A stretch of 64,000 nucleotides of DNA from Paracoccus sp. S1E-3 (GTDB taxonomy: Bacteria; Pseudomonadota; Alphaproteobacteria; Rhodobacterales; Rhodobacteraceae): contig NZ_JACEMU010000004.1 in the NCBI RefSeq assembly GCF_013868135.1, forward strand, positions 1,956,001 through 2,020,000. Direction: 5' to 3'. The number at the start of each line of letters is the position of its first letter. Position 1 is the stretch's first letter. A model generated the notes under the pieces. It was not told where the DNA came from and searched no databases. It saw only the letters and a program-made list of their open reading frames with translations. Shown one piece after another: positions 9,569-17,858 of this stretch. The translations under genes were made by a program, and so were the position numbers.

Positions 9569-10195
9569 CTAGGCGGCCTTGGTCCGCAGTCCCGAGATGA
9601 ACGCCGACAGCCCCCGTTGCATCCAGATGAAGGGGTCGCCGTTGGGTTGCCAGTCGCGGAAATGCCCATCGGTATACATGCGCGACAGCCCGTAGACGAT
9701 GGCGCGGGAATCCAGCACCACGGTCTCGATATCCTGCCCCGGCGCCAGCTGGCCGTTCTCGCGGGCGCGAGTCAGCAGCTCGACCATTCTGACGCGGATG
9801 CGCGTGTTCACCATGTCCGAGGTTTCCGAGCTTTGGAAGTCGATCAGCTTGCGGTCGCTGACGATCTGGAAATGCGTCGGATGCGCGCGCACCCAGGCCA
9901 GATAGCCCTGACCGATCTTTTCCAGTTGGCCAAGCGGGTCGTGTTCCATCTCCGGGTCCTGCGCGGCGGTGACGGCGTCGAACAGCCGCTCGACCGCCTG
10001 CTCGGCGACGGCGGTCAGCAGCGCCGATTTCGACTTGAAATGCCGAAATGGGGCGCCGGGCGAGACGCCGGCCCGCTTGGCGACCTCGCGGACGGTCACC
10101 TTATCCACACCGATTTCCTCGATTAACTGGATTGTCGTCTCGATAAGCGTCGGGACGAGATTGCCGTGGTGATACGGGCGGGATTCGTCGGGCAT
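9569..10195 (-). CDS. TetR/AcrR family transcriptional regulator
   Basis: A 208-residue regulator. The N-terminal helix-turn-helix reads TVREVAKRAGVSPGAPFRHF (about residues 37-56), followed by an all-helical ligand domain. The start at 10195 (MPDESRPYHHGN) is chosen because CGAGGAG lies 6 bp upstream; the longer open frame runs through an AT-rich promoter. It has no same-strand partner. The only strong palindrome nearby, at 10244-10263, lies 49 bp upstream of its start, so autoregulation is likely. Confidence 0.9.
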   Translation of the reverse strand: MPDESRPYHHGNLVPTLIETTIQLIEEIGVDKVTVREVAKRAGVSPGAPFRHFKSKSALLTAVAEQAVERLFDAVTAAQDPEMEHDPLGQLEKIGQGYLAWVRAHPTHFQIVSDRKLIDFQSSETSDMVNTRIRVRMVELLTRARENGQLAPGQDIETVVLDSRAIVYGLSRMYTDGHFRDWQPNGDPFIWMQRGLSAFISGLRTKAA

Positions 10196-10243
10196 TCTGG
10201 TCTCCTCGGGCGCGGAGGATAGGGGCGGGATGTTAGCGGCACA

Positions 10244-10263
10244 ACCTATACTTGTATATAGGT
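10244..10263. promoter_or_regulatory. Palindromic operator candidate upstream of the TetR gene
   Basis: ACCTATA-cttgta-TATAGGT is a perfect inverted repeat with 7 bp arms and a 6 bp spacer, in an unusually AT-rich stretch (about 10240-10310) 49 bp upstream of the TetR start. Size and placement fit a TetR operator overlapping the promoter. Confidence 0.6.
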
Positions 10264-10681
10264 GATGTGAGCACCAATAACATATATAAGCCATGCAAAT
10301 TAAGTTACATTTCATGCCGAATGCGTGACGATCAGATCGACTCGGCCCACGCCGCCCTTGCCCCCGTTTCGGCTGAAAACCAGTGGCGCAGTCAGCGCCC
10401 GGCCCGACCATTTCGACGCTGACCGAAGGCGCGGATTGCTAGGGATGGCCATGCCGGCGTTGTGGGCGTGACGCAATGCCGCTACGTCCGGCTGATGTCC
10501 GCCCCTTCGACGATCGGGGCACGGCTCTCGCGGTGAAGGTGAGACCGTCCGGGCAAGATCAGGCACGACATGAACATCTAACGCGACGTGAACGACGCCT
10601 TTGGCGCTCGGTCATCGGCGTTCTGCCGGGCGACAGGCCCGTCACGGGCCGCTGCGGCGTCATCGCCTGCGGGCAGACATG
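10264..10681. other. 418 bp without a supported gene
   Basis: The first 50 bp are AT-rich and probably belong to the TetR promoter. The rest returns to high GC. Frames of 68-84 codons occur on both strands, but their composition is unlike the neighbouring genes, they lack ribosome-binding sites and they match no family I know. The rpmJ terminator bounds it on the right. Confidence 0.4.
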
Positions 10682-10712
10682 AAAAAACCCGCCGCAGTGA
10701 TGCGGCGGGTTT
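10682..10712 (-). terminator. Rho-independent terminator of rpmJ
   Basis: A perfect 12 bp stem (AAACCCGCCGCA at 10685-10696 with its complement at 10701-10712, loop GTGA). Read on the minus strand it ends in TTTTTT, so it terminates transcripts coming from rpmJ. Confidence 0.85.
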
Positions 10713-10746
10713 CAAGGTGCAGGCCCCGAGGAGCCTGTTCGTCGTC

Positions 10747-10872
10747 TCAGCCCTGACGGGCCTTGAAGCGACGGTTGGTTTTGTTGATCACATAGATCCG
10801 GCCCTTGCGGCGCACCACCTGGCAATCGCGGTGGCGGCTTTTGAGCGAGCGGAGCGAGTTGCGAACCTTCAT
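10747..10872 (-). CDS. rpmJ: 50S ribosomal protein L36
   Basis: A 41-residue ribosomal protein: starts [20 protein letters not shown] and ends NRRFKARQG. It is rich in Arg and Lys, and this is the alphaproteobacterial form that keeps only one of the zinc-binding cysteines (C17), followed by [21 protein letters not shown] stretch precedes the ATG. It lies between a tRNA-Val gene upstream and a strong terminator downstream, and is probably transcribed alone or together with the tRNA. Confidence 0.95.
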   Translation of the reverse strand: MKVRNSLRSLKSRHRDCQVVRRKGRIYVINKTNRRFKARQG

Positions 10873-10922
10873 CGGTCTTGTCCTCATCGCGGCGCTCAGC
10901 CAAGCGCCTTGAAACTCAAATA

Positions 10923-10951
10923 CCTCCGAGCCGCTTGCGGCTGCCCGGAGG
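10923..10951 (-). terminator. Hairpin behind tRNA-Val
   Basis: On the minus strand, 9 bp after the tRNA CCA end, CCTCCG..GCCGC-aa-GCGGC.CGGAGG folds into an interrupted 11 bp stem followed by TATTTGAGTTT. The structure resembles the element behind the IalB gene and probably acts as a terminator or 3' processing site. Confidence 0.55.
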
Positions 10952-10959
10952 CGCGAAAA

Positions 10960-11034
10960 TGGTGGGCGGTACTGGGATCGAACCAGTGGCCACTACGATG
11001 TCAACGTAGTGCTCTACCGCTGAGCTAACCGCCC
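10960..11034 (-). tRNA. tRNA-Val (anticodon GAC)
   Basis: Cloverleaf on the minus strand: acceptor GGGCGGT/ACCGCCC, D arm with AGCTCAGCGGTAGAGC, anticodon stem CTACG/CGTAG enclosing TTGACAT (anticodon GAC, valine), T arm with GGTTCGATCCC, discriminator A and an encoded CCA. Length is 75 nt including the CCA. Confidence 0.97.
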
Positions 11035-11195
11035 GTTCCCGTGCGCATCTGCCCGTCTGAGGCGGGATTCGCGTCGGTTCGAGGGTCTATATAGGCAGTC
11101 CGCAGGGGTTTCAAGACGGTTGGCGACAGAAAAACGCACAGCTATAAATCATTGGAGAGGGGCGGCAAATCGCCGTCGGACATGGGGGAAAGTCC

Positions 11196-12074
11196 ATGAC
11201 CCAGGGCGCGACGCCACCGGACGGCTTCGGGCACGAATTGCGCCGCCCGAACGAATGGGCCAGCGGTGTGATCGTCTGTTCGCCGCATTCGGGACGCGAT
11301 TTCCCGGACTGGTTCCTTCGGGAAACCTGTATTGGTATCAATGCCTTGCGCTCGTCCGAGGATGCGTTCATCGACCGGCTGATCCAGCCTGCGCTGGCGG
11401 CGGGTGCGGTCACGCTTTCGGCGCGACTGCCGCGCAGCATCGTCGATCTGAACCGCGCCGCCTCCGAACTGGACCCCGGCGCGGTGGAATGCGCGCCCGC
11501 CCGCACGCCTTCGCCGCGGGCACTGGCGGGCCTGGGGGTGATTCCCCGCGTCGTCTCGGGCGCGCGCCCGATTCGTCTGGCGCCGATCACCCTGACCGAG
11601 GCGCGCCGCCGCATCGACACCTACTGGCGTCCCTATCACGCGGCGCTGCGGGGGCTGATCGACGAAGCGCTGGCGCGGTTCGGCTGGGCCATCATCATCG
11701 ACATGCATTCGATGCCGCATGACGCGATCTCGCATCTCGTGTCGCCCCTGCCGGACGTGATCATCGGCGATCGTCACGGTGTCAGTTGCGGGCCGATCCT
11801 GCGCGAGACGGTCTGCACGCTGATGCGGCTGGCCGGCTTTCGGATACGTCTCAACGCGCCGTTTTCCGGCGCCTATGTCGCCAATGCCTACGGGCGCCCG
11901 GCCCAGAACGTCCATGTCCTGCAGATCGAGATCGACCGCGATCTGTATCTGGACCCGGTCAGCATGGAGCCCTCGGACGGTTATGATGCCCTGGCCGAGC
12001 GGCTGGGCCGCGTGCTGGCGCGGGTGGCGCAGCTGCGCCCCGATGCCGGTCACGGCAAGGTCGCCGCCGAATGA
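11196..12074 (+). CDS. N-formylglutamate amidohydrolase family protein
   Basis: Cytoplasmic metal-dependent hydrolase, 292 residues. Family motifs are VCSPHSGRDFPDWF near residue 27 and the metal/catalytic IIIDMHSMP near 167, followed by DVIIGDRHG. The family removes the formyl group of N-formyl-L-glutamate at the end of one histidine-degradation route, but many members near non-hut genes have untested substrates, and no hut gene is visible here. The start at 11196 has GGGGGAAAG upstream. It overlaps the NUDIX gene by 4 bp, so the two are co-expressed. Confidence 0.87.
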   Translation: MTQGATPPDGFGHELRRPNEWASGVIVCSPHSGRDFPDWFLRETCIGINALRSSEDAFIDRLIQPALAAGAVTLSARLPRSIVDLNRAASELDPGAVECAPARTPSPRALAGLGVIPRVVSGARPIRLAPITLTEARRRIDTYWRPYHAALRGLIDEALARFGWAIIIDMHSMPHDAISHLVSPLPDVIIGDRHGVSCGPILRETVCTLMRLAGFRIRLNAPFSGAYVANAYGRPAQNVHVLQIEIDRDLYLDPVSMEPSDGYDALAERLGRVLARVAQLRPDAGHGKVAAE

Positions 12075-12538
12075 TGCTTGCGCCGGGCGAGACGCCGGAT
12101 TTCGGCGGTGCCAAGCTGATCCTGACCTGCGGACCCGATCTTCTGGCCTGCCTGCGCGACGATTTCGCCCATATTCCCTGGCCCGCGCATTGGGACCTGC
12201 CCGGCGGCGGCCGCGAGGGGAACGAAACCGCCTCGGCCTGCGCCCTGCGCGAGCTGCACGAGGAATTCGGCCTGCGCCTTCCCCCCGACCGGCTGGAGGG
12301 CGCTTTCGTCTTTCCCAACACCAGCGGGGGTCGCGCCTCGATCTTCTTCACCGGCCGCATCACCCGGCACGAAATCGCCGCGATCCGCTTCGGCGACGAG
12401 GGTCAGTGCTGGCAAATGATGGAGATCGGCGCTTATGTCGCCCATCCCCGCGCGGTGCCGCATTTCCGGCGGCGGGTCGCGCAATGCCTCGGGATGGAGG
12501 GTCCGCAGGGATCTGCGGAGGCGCCCCAGACGGGCTGA
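12071..12538 (+). CDS. NUDIX hydrolase
   Basis: A 155-residue pyrophosphohydrolase with a complete Nudix box: GGGREGNETASACALREL followed by HEEFGL, matching G-x5-E-x7-R-E-U-x-E-E-x-G-U at about residues 43-65. The HWDLPGGG lead-in is also canonical. The substrate cannot be told from the sequence. It is translationally coupled to the amidohydrolase upstream. Confidence 0.92.
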   Translation: MMLAPGETPDFGGAKLILTCGPDLLACLRDDFAHIPWPAHWDLPGGGREGNETASACALRELHEEFGLRLPPDRLEGAFVFPNTSGGRASIFFTGRITRHEIAAIRFGDEGQCWQMMEIGAYVAHPRAVPHFRRRVAQCLGMEGPQGSAEAPQTG

Positions 12539-12767
12539 TCCGGCATTTTGCGGCGCTGGCCTGCGCGGCAGGCAGGGGTGGCCATCAATCGCTTTACGTT
12601 CAAAAGGCATCGCGGTGGGGCGGCAACGATCAAATGGGTCGGGGTGCGGTCAATTTGCAGCATAGGCAGCCGGAAGAAATCAGCCTATTGATAGCGTTGA
12701 GGGAGGATTGTCTGCATCTTGTGGCGTTTTCCGTCATGTCAAAACCAAAACTACCGGGGAGGTAATG

Positions 12768-13763
12768 ATGAACCGTTTCGTATCCGCAGGTCTTGCGGCG
12801 GTGATCGCCTTGGGTCTGGGCGCGGGCGCCTGGGCACAGGAGATCACCATCAAGTTCAGCCATGTCGTGGCGCCCGATACGCCCAAGGGCAAGGGCGCCG
12901 AGAAGTTCAAGGAACTGGCCGAGAAATATACCGAAGGCAAGGTGAAGGTCGAAGTCTATCCGAACAGCCAGCTGTACAAGGACAAGGAAGAACTGGAAGC
13001 CCTGCAACTGGGCGCGGTGCAGATGCTGGCGCCCTCGCTGGCGAAGTTCGGACCGCTGGGCGTCCCGGATTTCGAGGCTTTCGACCTGCCCTACATCTTC
13101 GATGGCTATGAACAGCTGCGCAAGGTCACCGACGGCGAGGTCGGCAAGGCGATGCTGGCCAAGCTGGAGGACAAGGGAATCCGCGGCCTCGCCTATTGGG
13201 ATAACGGCTTCAAGATCATGTCGGCCAACAGCCCGCTGCTGACGCCGGACGATTTCCTGGGGCTGAAGATGCGCATCCAGTCCTCGAAGGTGCTGGAAGC
13301 GGAAATGAACGCACTGGGCGCGATCCCGCAGGTCATGGCCTTCTCGGAAGTGTATCAGGGCCTGCAGACGGGCGTGGTCGACGGCACCGAAAACCCGCCC
13401 TCGAACATGTATACCCAGAAGATGCACGAGGTGCAGAAGAACGCCACGCTGTCGAATCACGGTTATCTCGGCTATGCGGTGATCGTGAACAAGGACTTCT
13501 GGGACGGCCTGCCCGAGGACGTGCGCGGTCAGCTTGAAAAGGCCATGGCCGAGGCGACCGTCTATGCCAACGGCATCGCCCAGGAGGAAAACGAGAAGGC
13601 GCTTCAGGCGATGAAGGATGCCGGCACCACCGAGTTCCACGAGATGACCGACGAGGAAAAGGCCGCCTGGAAAGAGGTGCTGCTGCCCGTTCACGAACAG
13701 ATGGCCAGCCGCATCGGCGCGGACCTGATCGCCCAGATCAAGGCCGCGACCGGCGCCGAATAA
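12768..13763 (+). CDS. dctP: TRAP transporter substrate-binding protein DctP (C4-dicarboxylate type)
   Basis: Periplasmic binding protein. Residues 1-22 form a signal peptide (cleavage after GAWA). The sequence contains the family's KFSHVVAPDTPKGKGAEKFK opening and MRIQSSKVLEAEMNALGA with the carboxylate-binding Arg. Two adjacent ATGs exist (12765 and 12768); the second is chosen because the GGGGAGG site then sits 5 bp away instead of 2. It is the closest of the four DctPs here to classical succinate/malate/fumarate binders. A stem-loop separates it from dctQ. Confidence 0.92.
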   Translation: MNRFVSAGLAAVIALGLGAGAWAQEITIKFSHVVAPDTPKGKGAEKFKELAEKYTEGKVKVEVYPNSQLYKDKEELEALQLGAVQMLAPSLAKFGPLGVPDFEAFDLPYIFDGYEQLRKVTDGEVGKAMLAKLEDKGIRGLAYWDNGFKIMSANSPLLTPDDFLGLKMRIQSSKVLEAEMNALGAIPQVMAFSEVYQGLQTGVVDGTENPPSNMYTQKMHEVQKNATLSNHGYLGYAVIVNKDFWDGLPEDVRGQLEKAMAEATVYANGIAQEENEKALQAMKDAGTTEFHEMTDEEKAAWKEVLLPVHEQMASRIGADLIAQIKAATGAE

Positions 13764-13773
13764 GCGACGCAGG

Positions 13774-13800
13774 CGGGCCGGGGAAACCCCCGGCCCGTTT
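13774..13800 (+). terminator. Intercistronic stem-loop between dctP and dctQ
   Basis: CGGGCCGGGG-aaac-CCCCGGCCCG is a perfect 10 bp stem followed by TTT. Its place between the binding-protein gene and the membrane genes suggests partial termination or mRNA protection, giving more DctP than DctQM. Confidence 0.7.
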
Positions 13801-13836
13801 CGCAACCAAGAAGAACAACATAAGGGGGGGACGACG

Positions 13837-14454
13837 ATGCGGGTTCTGGACCGCTTCGAGGAAATTCTCATCATTGTGCTGATGGCGGCGGCGACGACCC
13901 TGATCTTCGTCGCCGTCACCCAACGCTATTCACTGGACATGCTGGCCTCGCTGGTGCGCGCCAGCCGGGGCTGGGATATCGCCTGGATCAGCGACAGCGC
14001 GCGGGCGGCCTACGGGGCGGTCCGTTCGGTCAATCTGGTCTGGGCACAGGAGGCCTGCATCTATCTGTTCGTCTGGATGGCGAAATTCGGTGCCGCCTAT
14101 GGCGTCCGCATCGGCATCCATGTCGGCGTCGACGTGCTGGTCGAGCGGCTGGAGGGCCGCGCCAAAACGATCGTGACCGTGATCGCTATGTCGGGCGGCA
14201 TCCTGTTCACCTTCATCGTCGCCTGGATCGGCACCGATTTCGTTTACCATGTCTACAAGGGCGGCCAGACCTCGCCCGATCTGGAAATCAAGATGTGGAT
14301 CGTCTATCTCGCCGTGCCGCTGGGTTCGGCGCTGATGTGCTTCCGCTTCGTGCAGGCGCTTTATTGGTATCTGACCACCGGCTATATCGCCCATCACGAC
14401 CTGGGCGCGGTCGACGGCGTCGATGACGATGGCGCATCGGAGGGCAAGGCATGA
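13837..14454 (+). CDS. dctQ: TRAP transporter small permease DctQ
   Basis: Inner-membrane protein of 205 residues with four hydrophobic segments (about 10-27, 75-92, 110-130, 153-172). A polar insert of about 35 residues after the first segment makes it longer than the usual 160-170 residues, a feature of C4-dicarboxylate DctQ proteins. GIHVGVDVLVERL is the typical family loop. It follows dctP after 73 bp holding a hairpin and overlaps dctM by 4 bp. Confidence 0.9.
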   Translation: MRVLDRFEEILIIVLMAAATTLIFVAVTQRYSLDMLASLVRASRGWDIAWISDSARAAYGAVRSVNLVWAQEACIYLFVWMAKFGAAYGVRIGIHVGVDVLVERLEGRAKTIVTVIAMSGGILFTFIVAWIGTDFVYHVYKGGQTSPDLEIKMWIVYLAVPLGSALMCFRFVQALYWYLTTGYIAHHDLGAVDGVDDDGASEGKA

Positions 14455-15773
14455 CCGCGCTCATCATCTTTGCCATTCTGACGGTGCTGCTGCTGACCGG
14501 GATGCCCGTCAGTATCGCCCTCGGCCTGACCGTCTTTTCCTTCCTGTTCGCCTTCACCAACATTCCCATGGACAGCATCGCGCTGAAGCTGTTCACCGGC
14601 ATCGAGAAGTTCGAGATCATGGCGATCCCGTTCTTCATCCTCGCCGGCAATTTCCTGACCCATGGCGGCGTGGCCCGGCGGATGATCCGCTTCGCCTCAT
14701 CCATGGTCGGGCATTGGTATGGCGGCATGGGCATGGCGGCGGTCATCGCCTGCGCGCTGTTCGCGGCGATTTCCGGGTCGTCGCCGGCGACGGTGATGGC
14801 GGTGGGGTCGATCCTGATCCCGGCCATGGTCAAGCAGGGCTATCCGCCGCAATTCGGGGTGGGGGCGATTTCGACCGCCGGGGGGCTTGGCATCCTGATC
14901 CCGCCCTCGATCGTCATGGTCATGTATTCGGTGGCAACCACGGGCATGGTGGTGACGGGGCCTGACGGCCAGCCGGTGATGTCGGCCTCGATCGGGTCGC
15001 TGTTCATGGCGGGGGTGATCCCCGGCCTGATGCTGGCGACGATGCTGGGGGCGACCACCTATTGGCGGGCGCGGGTGAACAACTATCCGCGCATGCCCAA
15101 AGCCAGCTGGGCCGAGCGCTGGACAGCGTTCCGCGAATCCGTCTGGGGGCTGCTGCTGATCGTCATCATCATGGGCGGCATCTATGGCGGCATCTTCACC
15201 CCGACCGAGGCCGCCGCCGTCAGCGCCGTCTATGCCTTTGTGATCGCGGTCTGGGTCTACAGGGATATCAAGCTGCGCGATGTGCCCCGCGTGCTGCTGT
15301 CCTCGGCGGCGATGTCGGCGATGCTGCTCTATATCATCACCAATGCGGTGATGTTCGCCTTCATCCTGACCAGCGAACAGATCCCGCAATCGCTGTCGGC
15401 CTGGATCGTCGACCTCGGCTTCGGCAAGATCGGCTTCCTGCTGATCGTGAACGTCATGCTGCTGATGATCGGCATGGTGATGGAGCCTTCGGCCATCGTC
15501 CTCATCATGGCGCCGATCCTCTATCCGGTCGCCGTCAAGCTGGGCGTCGATCCGGTGCATTTCGGCATCATGATGGTGGTCAATATGGAGATCGGGCTTT
15601 GCACGCCCCCGGTGGGTCTGAACCTCTACGTGGGCTCGGCCATCTCGCGGCTGGGCCTGACCGAGGTCAGCAAGGCCGCGCTGCCATGGCTGGCGACGGC
15701 CTTGGTCTTCCTGATGCTGATCACCTATATCCCGGAAATCTCGCTGTGGTTGCCGCGCATGCTGGGCATGTGA
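14451..15773 (+). CDS. dctM: TRAP transporter large permease DctM
   Basis: Large 440-residue membrane subunit that carries out sodium-coupled transport. The signatures are FFILAGNFLTHGG, AAISGSSPATVMAVGSI and GILIPPSIVMVMY, repeated in the second half as the MIGMVMEPSAIVLIMAPI and CTPPVGLNLYV region. It is coupled to dctQ by a 4 bp overlap and is followed by a stem-loop shared with the convergent HAD gene. Confidence 0.95.
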   Translation: MTALIIFAILTVLLLTGMPVSIALGLTVFSFLFAFTNIPMDSIALKLFTGIEKFEIMAIPFFILAGNFLTHGGVARRMIRFASSMVGHWYGGMGMAAVIACALFAAISGSSPATVMAVGSILIPAMVKQGYPPQFGVGAISTAGGLGILIPPSIVMVMYSVATTGMVVTGPDGQPVMSASIGSLFMAGVIPGLMLATMLGATTYWRARVNNYPRMPKASWAERWTAFRESVWGLLLIVIIMGGIYGGIFTPTEAAAVSAVYAFVIAVWVYRDIKLRDVPRVLLSSAAMSAMLLYIITNAVMFAFILTSEQIPQSLSAWIVDLGFGKIGFLLIVNVMLLMIGMVMEPSAIVLIMAPILYPVAVKLGVDPVHFGIMMVVNMEIGLCTPPVGLNLYVGSAISRLGLTEVSKAALPWLATALVFLMLITYIPEISLWLPRMLGM

Positions 15774-15793
15774 GGACCGATCTGGACCGAATA

Positions 15794-15817
15794 GGGCCGT
15801 CCTTCGGGGCGGCCCTT
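15794..15817. terminator. Bidirectional terminator between dctM and the HAD gene
   Basis: GGGCCGTCC-ttcg-GGGCGGCCC forms a 9 bp stem (one G-U pair) with a stable UUCG-type loop and CTT after it on the plus strand. It sits between converging stop codons and can serve both genes. Confidence 0.65.
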
Positions 15818-15818
15818 G

Positions 15819-16475
15819 TCACATCCCCAGCTGCCGGCGCAGATCGGGGTAATCGGCCGCCTGAAGATCGCAAAAGGCGAAATCCGTGCCCATCGCCTCG
15901 GGACCGATGGCGGCGGTGAACAGGCCCGCCCCCTTGGCGGATCGCGCGCCGGGCAGCGCGTCTTCGAACCCGATCAGGCGGTCGGAGGGCAGCGCCAGCC
16001 GTTCCGCCGTCACCTGATACGGATAGGGATCGGGCTTGCGGCGGGGCAGCGGATCGGCCGAGACGATCACCTGAACCAGATCCAGCACCTGCAACTGCAC
16101 CAGCGCGTCGCGGATCAGATATTCCGGCGCCGAGGAACACAGCGCGATCCGCAATCCGCGCTCGTGCAGCGCGCGCAGGAAATCGGCGGCGCCGGGGATC
16201 GGCCGGCGCAATGCGTCCAGCCATTTCTCGCCCTCGGCGAAGATCTCCAATTCGATGGCGCGGGCGGCGGCGGCATCGGCGGGGGCGAAGACGGCCGCCA
16301 CCAGTTCGTCCATGCTGCGCCCGACGCTGGCGTCCATCTGGGCCTGGGTGATGGGGCGGCCATGGCGCCCGGCCACGATGCGTTTGGCCTTTTCCCAGGC
16401 CGGTTCGCTGTCGACCAGCGTGCCATCCAGATCGAAGACCGCGGCGTCAAAACGCGCCAAGTCCACCAAAGCCAT
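15819..16475 (-). CDS. HAD-superfamily hydrolase (beta-phosphoglucomutase-like)
   Basis: A 218-residue phosphatase/phosphomutase. Motif I is DLDGT (D15, D17), motif II lies in LCSSAPEY, motif III is the Lys in RRKPDP, and motif IV is GFEDALPG; a helical cap follows motif I, as in subclass IA. The start at 16475 (MALVDLARF) has AGGAAGGGG upstream; an earlier in-frame ATG would overlap the preceding gene. The substrate is a small phosphomonoester, not predictable here. Confidence 0.88.
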   Translation of the reverse strand: MALVDLARFDAAVFDLDGTLVDSEPAWEKAKRIVAGRHGRPITQAQMDASVGRSMDELVAAVFAPADAAAARAIELEIFAEGEKWLDALRRPIPGAADFLRALHERGLRIALCSSAPEYLIRDALVQLQVLDLVQVIVSADPLPRRKPDPYPYQVTAERLALPSDRLIGFEDALPGARSAKGAGLFTAAIGPEAMGTDFAFCDLQAADYPDLRRQLGM

Positions 16476-16534
16476 CTCGTCCACCCCTTCCTGCCGCTGG
16501 GTCGTTTCAGCCAAATCGCGCCCGCCGCCCGGCG

Positions 16535-16825
16535 TCAAGGGCGCGGCAGCGGCAAACATCCGGGCAGCCCCGCCGGCAGCACCAGCGATGCGCCCGCGCG
16601 ATACAGCCGCCGCGCCAACCCCGGCTGCTCGGATGTCAGGGTGAGGCTGAACGGGCCTGCCGCCATCACCGCGACATCGGGGTCCAGCCGGGTCAGCAGC
16701 CCCTCGGGCGGCAGCACCACGACGAAGGCGGGGGCGGCGTCGCTGAACAGGCCCACAACCACCAGCACCGCCAGCCAGCCGGCGAACATGCCCGCCAGCG
16801 CCAGCAGCAGCCGCCTAATAGTCAT
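16535..16825 (-). CDS. Small membrane protein of unknown function
   Basis: A 96-residue protein with one strong N-terminal membrane segment (about residues 5-27) and an exported C-terminal domain that begins with a VVLPPEG stretch. I recognise no family. It is probably real because its ATG lies inside the 3' end of the upstream gene on the same strand (11 bp overlap) and its codon use matches its neighbours. It forms a minus-strand run with the two membrane genes and the FAD oxidase upstream. Confidence 0.65.
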   Translation of the reverse strand: MTIRRLLLALAGMFAGWLAVLVVVGLFSDAAPAFVVVLPPEGLLTRLDPDVAVMAAGPFSLTLTSEQPGLARRLYRAGASLVLPAGLPGCLPLPRP

Positions 16826-17858
16826 GGATATGTTCCAGCTTCAGCGGCCCAAGGTCGCGCAGCCGCGCGGCCAGATCGGCGACCTTCACCGCGATCAGAT
16901 GCCGGTAATCGCCGTAGCCCTGCCGCGCCATGCTGGTCAGCGCGCCCGGCTGCTCTGGTTGGTCCGAGGTCGCGGTGAACATGATGTCGTCATTGCCCGC
17001 GATCTCGACGAAATCCGCGCCGGCTTCGGCCATGTCGACCAGCAGCCGGGTCAGCGCGGCATAGCGTGGCGTTTCGATGACCATGCCTTCCGGGCGGGTC
17101 TCGATCAGGGTGATATCGGGACGGGCGGCCAGAAAGCCGTCCGGCAGGCCGGTCACCACCATCTTCAGGCGCAGCGCGTCGGGGCCGACATTGGCGACGG
17201 CGGCCTCGATCGCCTTGGCATAGGCGGCCTTGGCCCGGTATTCCAGCCCGAGCGCCATGGCGCGTTCCCGGTCGCGGAAGCTGTCGCCTGCGGTCTGCAG
17301 TTCCGCCGCGTCCCGGCGGAAATCCCAGCGATACCACGGTGTCTGGCGCAGGAAGGTGGCGTAATCGGCGGCCTGGCGGGCCGAGATCGCATCCGCCGCC
17401 GCATGGGTCGGCCCCCGGATCCAGGTGACGGCGCGACCCAGCGTTTCCTCGTAGGCAGCCTTCAGCGCCAGTTCCAGCGTGAAGCTGGTGCCGATCACAT
17501 AGACCATCTGCTTGGTGCCGCCATCGACACCGCCATAGGCGCCCGAGGCCCGCGACAAGGCGCAAAGCGACGACCAGAATCCGCCGATCCCGCGCAGAAA
17601 GCCGTAATCCTGCGGATCGCCGTTCCGGATCACGCGGGCGTAATCGTCATAGGCATGCACGATATGCCATTCGGGATAGGTCATCAGCGTCCGCGATTCC
17701 GGGCGACGATCGGCGTCGGGGAGGATGCTTGCGTAAGGCGCGGCCTCGCCCTGGGGGCGGCAGGCGGTTTCGACATAGGCGACGGGCGACAGCAGCAGCA
17801 GGACGAGCAGCAGAAGTCCCAGCACGCCACGGCCGAGCCAGCGCAGGACGCGCCTCAT
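16815..17858 (-). CDS. Membrane-anchored protein of unknown function
   Basis: A 347-residue protein with a very hydrophobic N-terminal segment (residues 8-28, GLLLLVLLLLSPVAYVE) that anchors or exports it; the rest is soluble and probably periplasmic. Conserved-looking stretches include LMTYPEWHIVHAYDDYA near residue 59 and GDPQDYGFLRGIGGFW after it. I do not recognise the family. It is coupled by a 4 bp overlap to the small membrane protein encoded upstream and then to the FAD oxidase, which suggests a shared envelope process. Confidence 0.7.
   Translation of the reverse strand: MRRVLRWLGRGVLGLLLLVLLLLSPVAYVETACRPQGEAAPYASILPDADRRPESRTLMTYPEWHIVHAYDDYARVIRNGDPQDYGFLRGIGGFWSSLCALSRASGAYGGVDGGTKQMVYVIGTSFTLELALKAAYEETLGRAVTWIRGPTHAAADAISARQAADYATFLRQTPWYRWDFRRDAAELQTAGDSFRDRERAMALGLEYRAKAAYAKAIEAAVANVGPDALRLKMVVTGLPDGFLAARPDITLIETRPEGMVIETPRYAALTRLLVDMAEAGADFVEIAGNDDIMFTATSDQPEQPGALTSMARQGYGDYRHLIAVKVADLAARLRDLGPLKLEHIHDY

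Noticed and set aside
9225..9572. Plus-strand open frame of about 115 codons between the asparaginase and TetR genes
   Set aside because: No ribosome-binding site, low-complexity Arg/Ala-rich composition and overlapping open frames on the other strand; it looks like a chance open frame in GC-rich DNA.
10312..10566. Minus-strand 84-codon open frame upstream of the TetR gene
   Set aside because: No start signal, no recognisable domain and atypical composition; it lies in a region with several equal open frames.
12592..12605. CTTTACGTTCAAAA, similar to motif B, about 160 bp before the first dctP gene
   Set aside because: It has two or more deviations from the palindrome, no motif A beside it and lies far from the start codon; a chance match is as likely.
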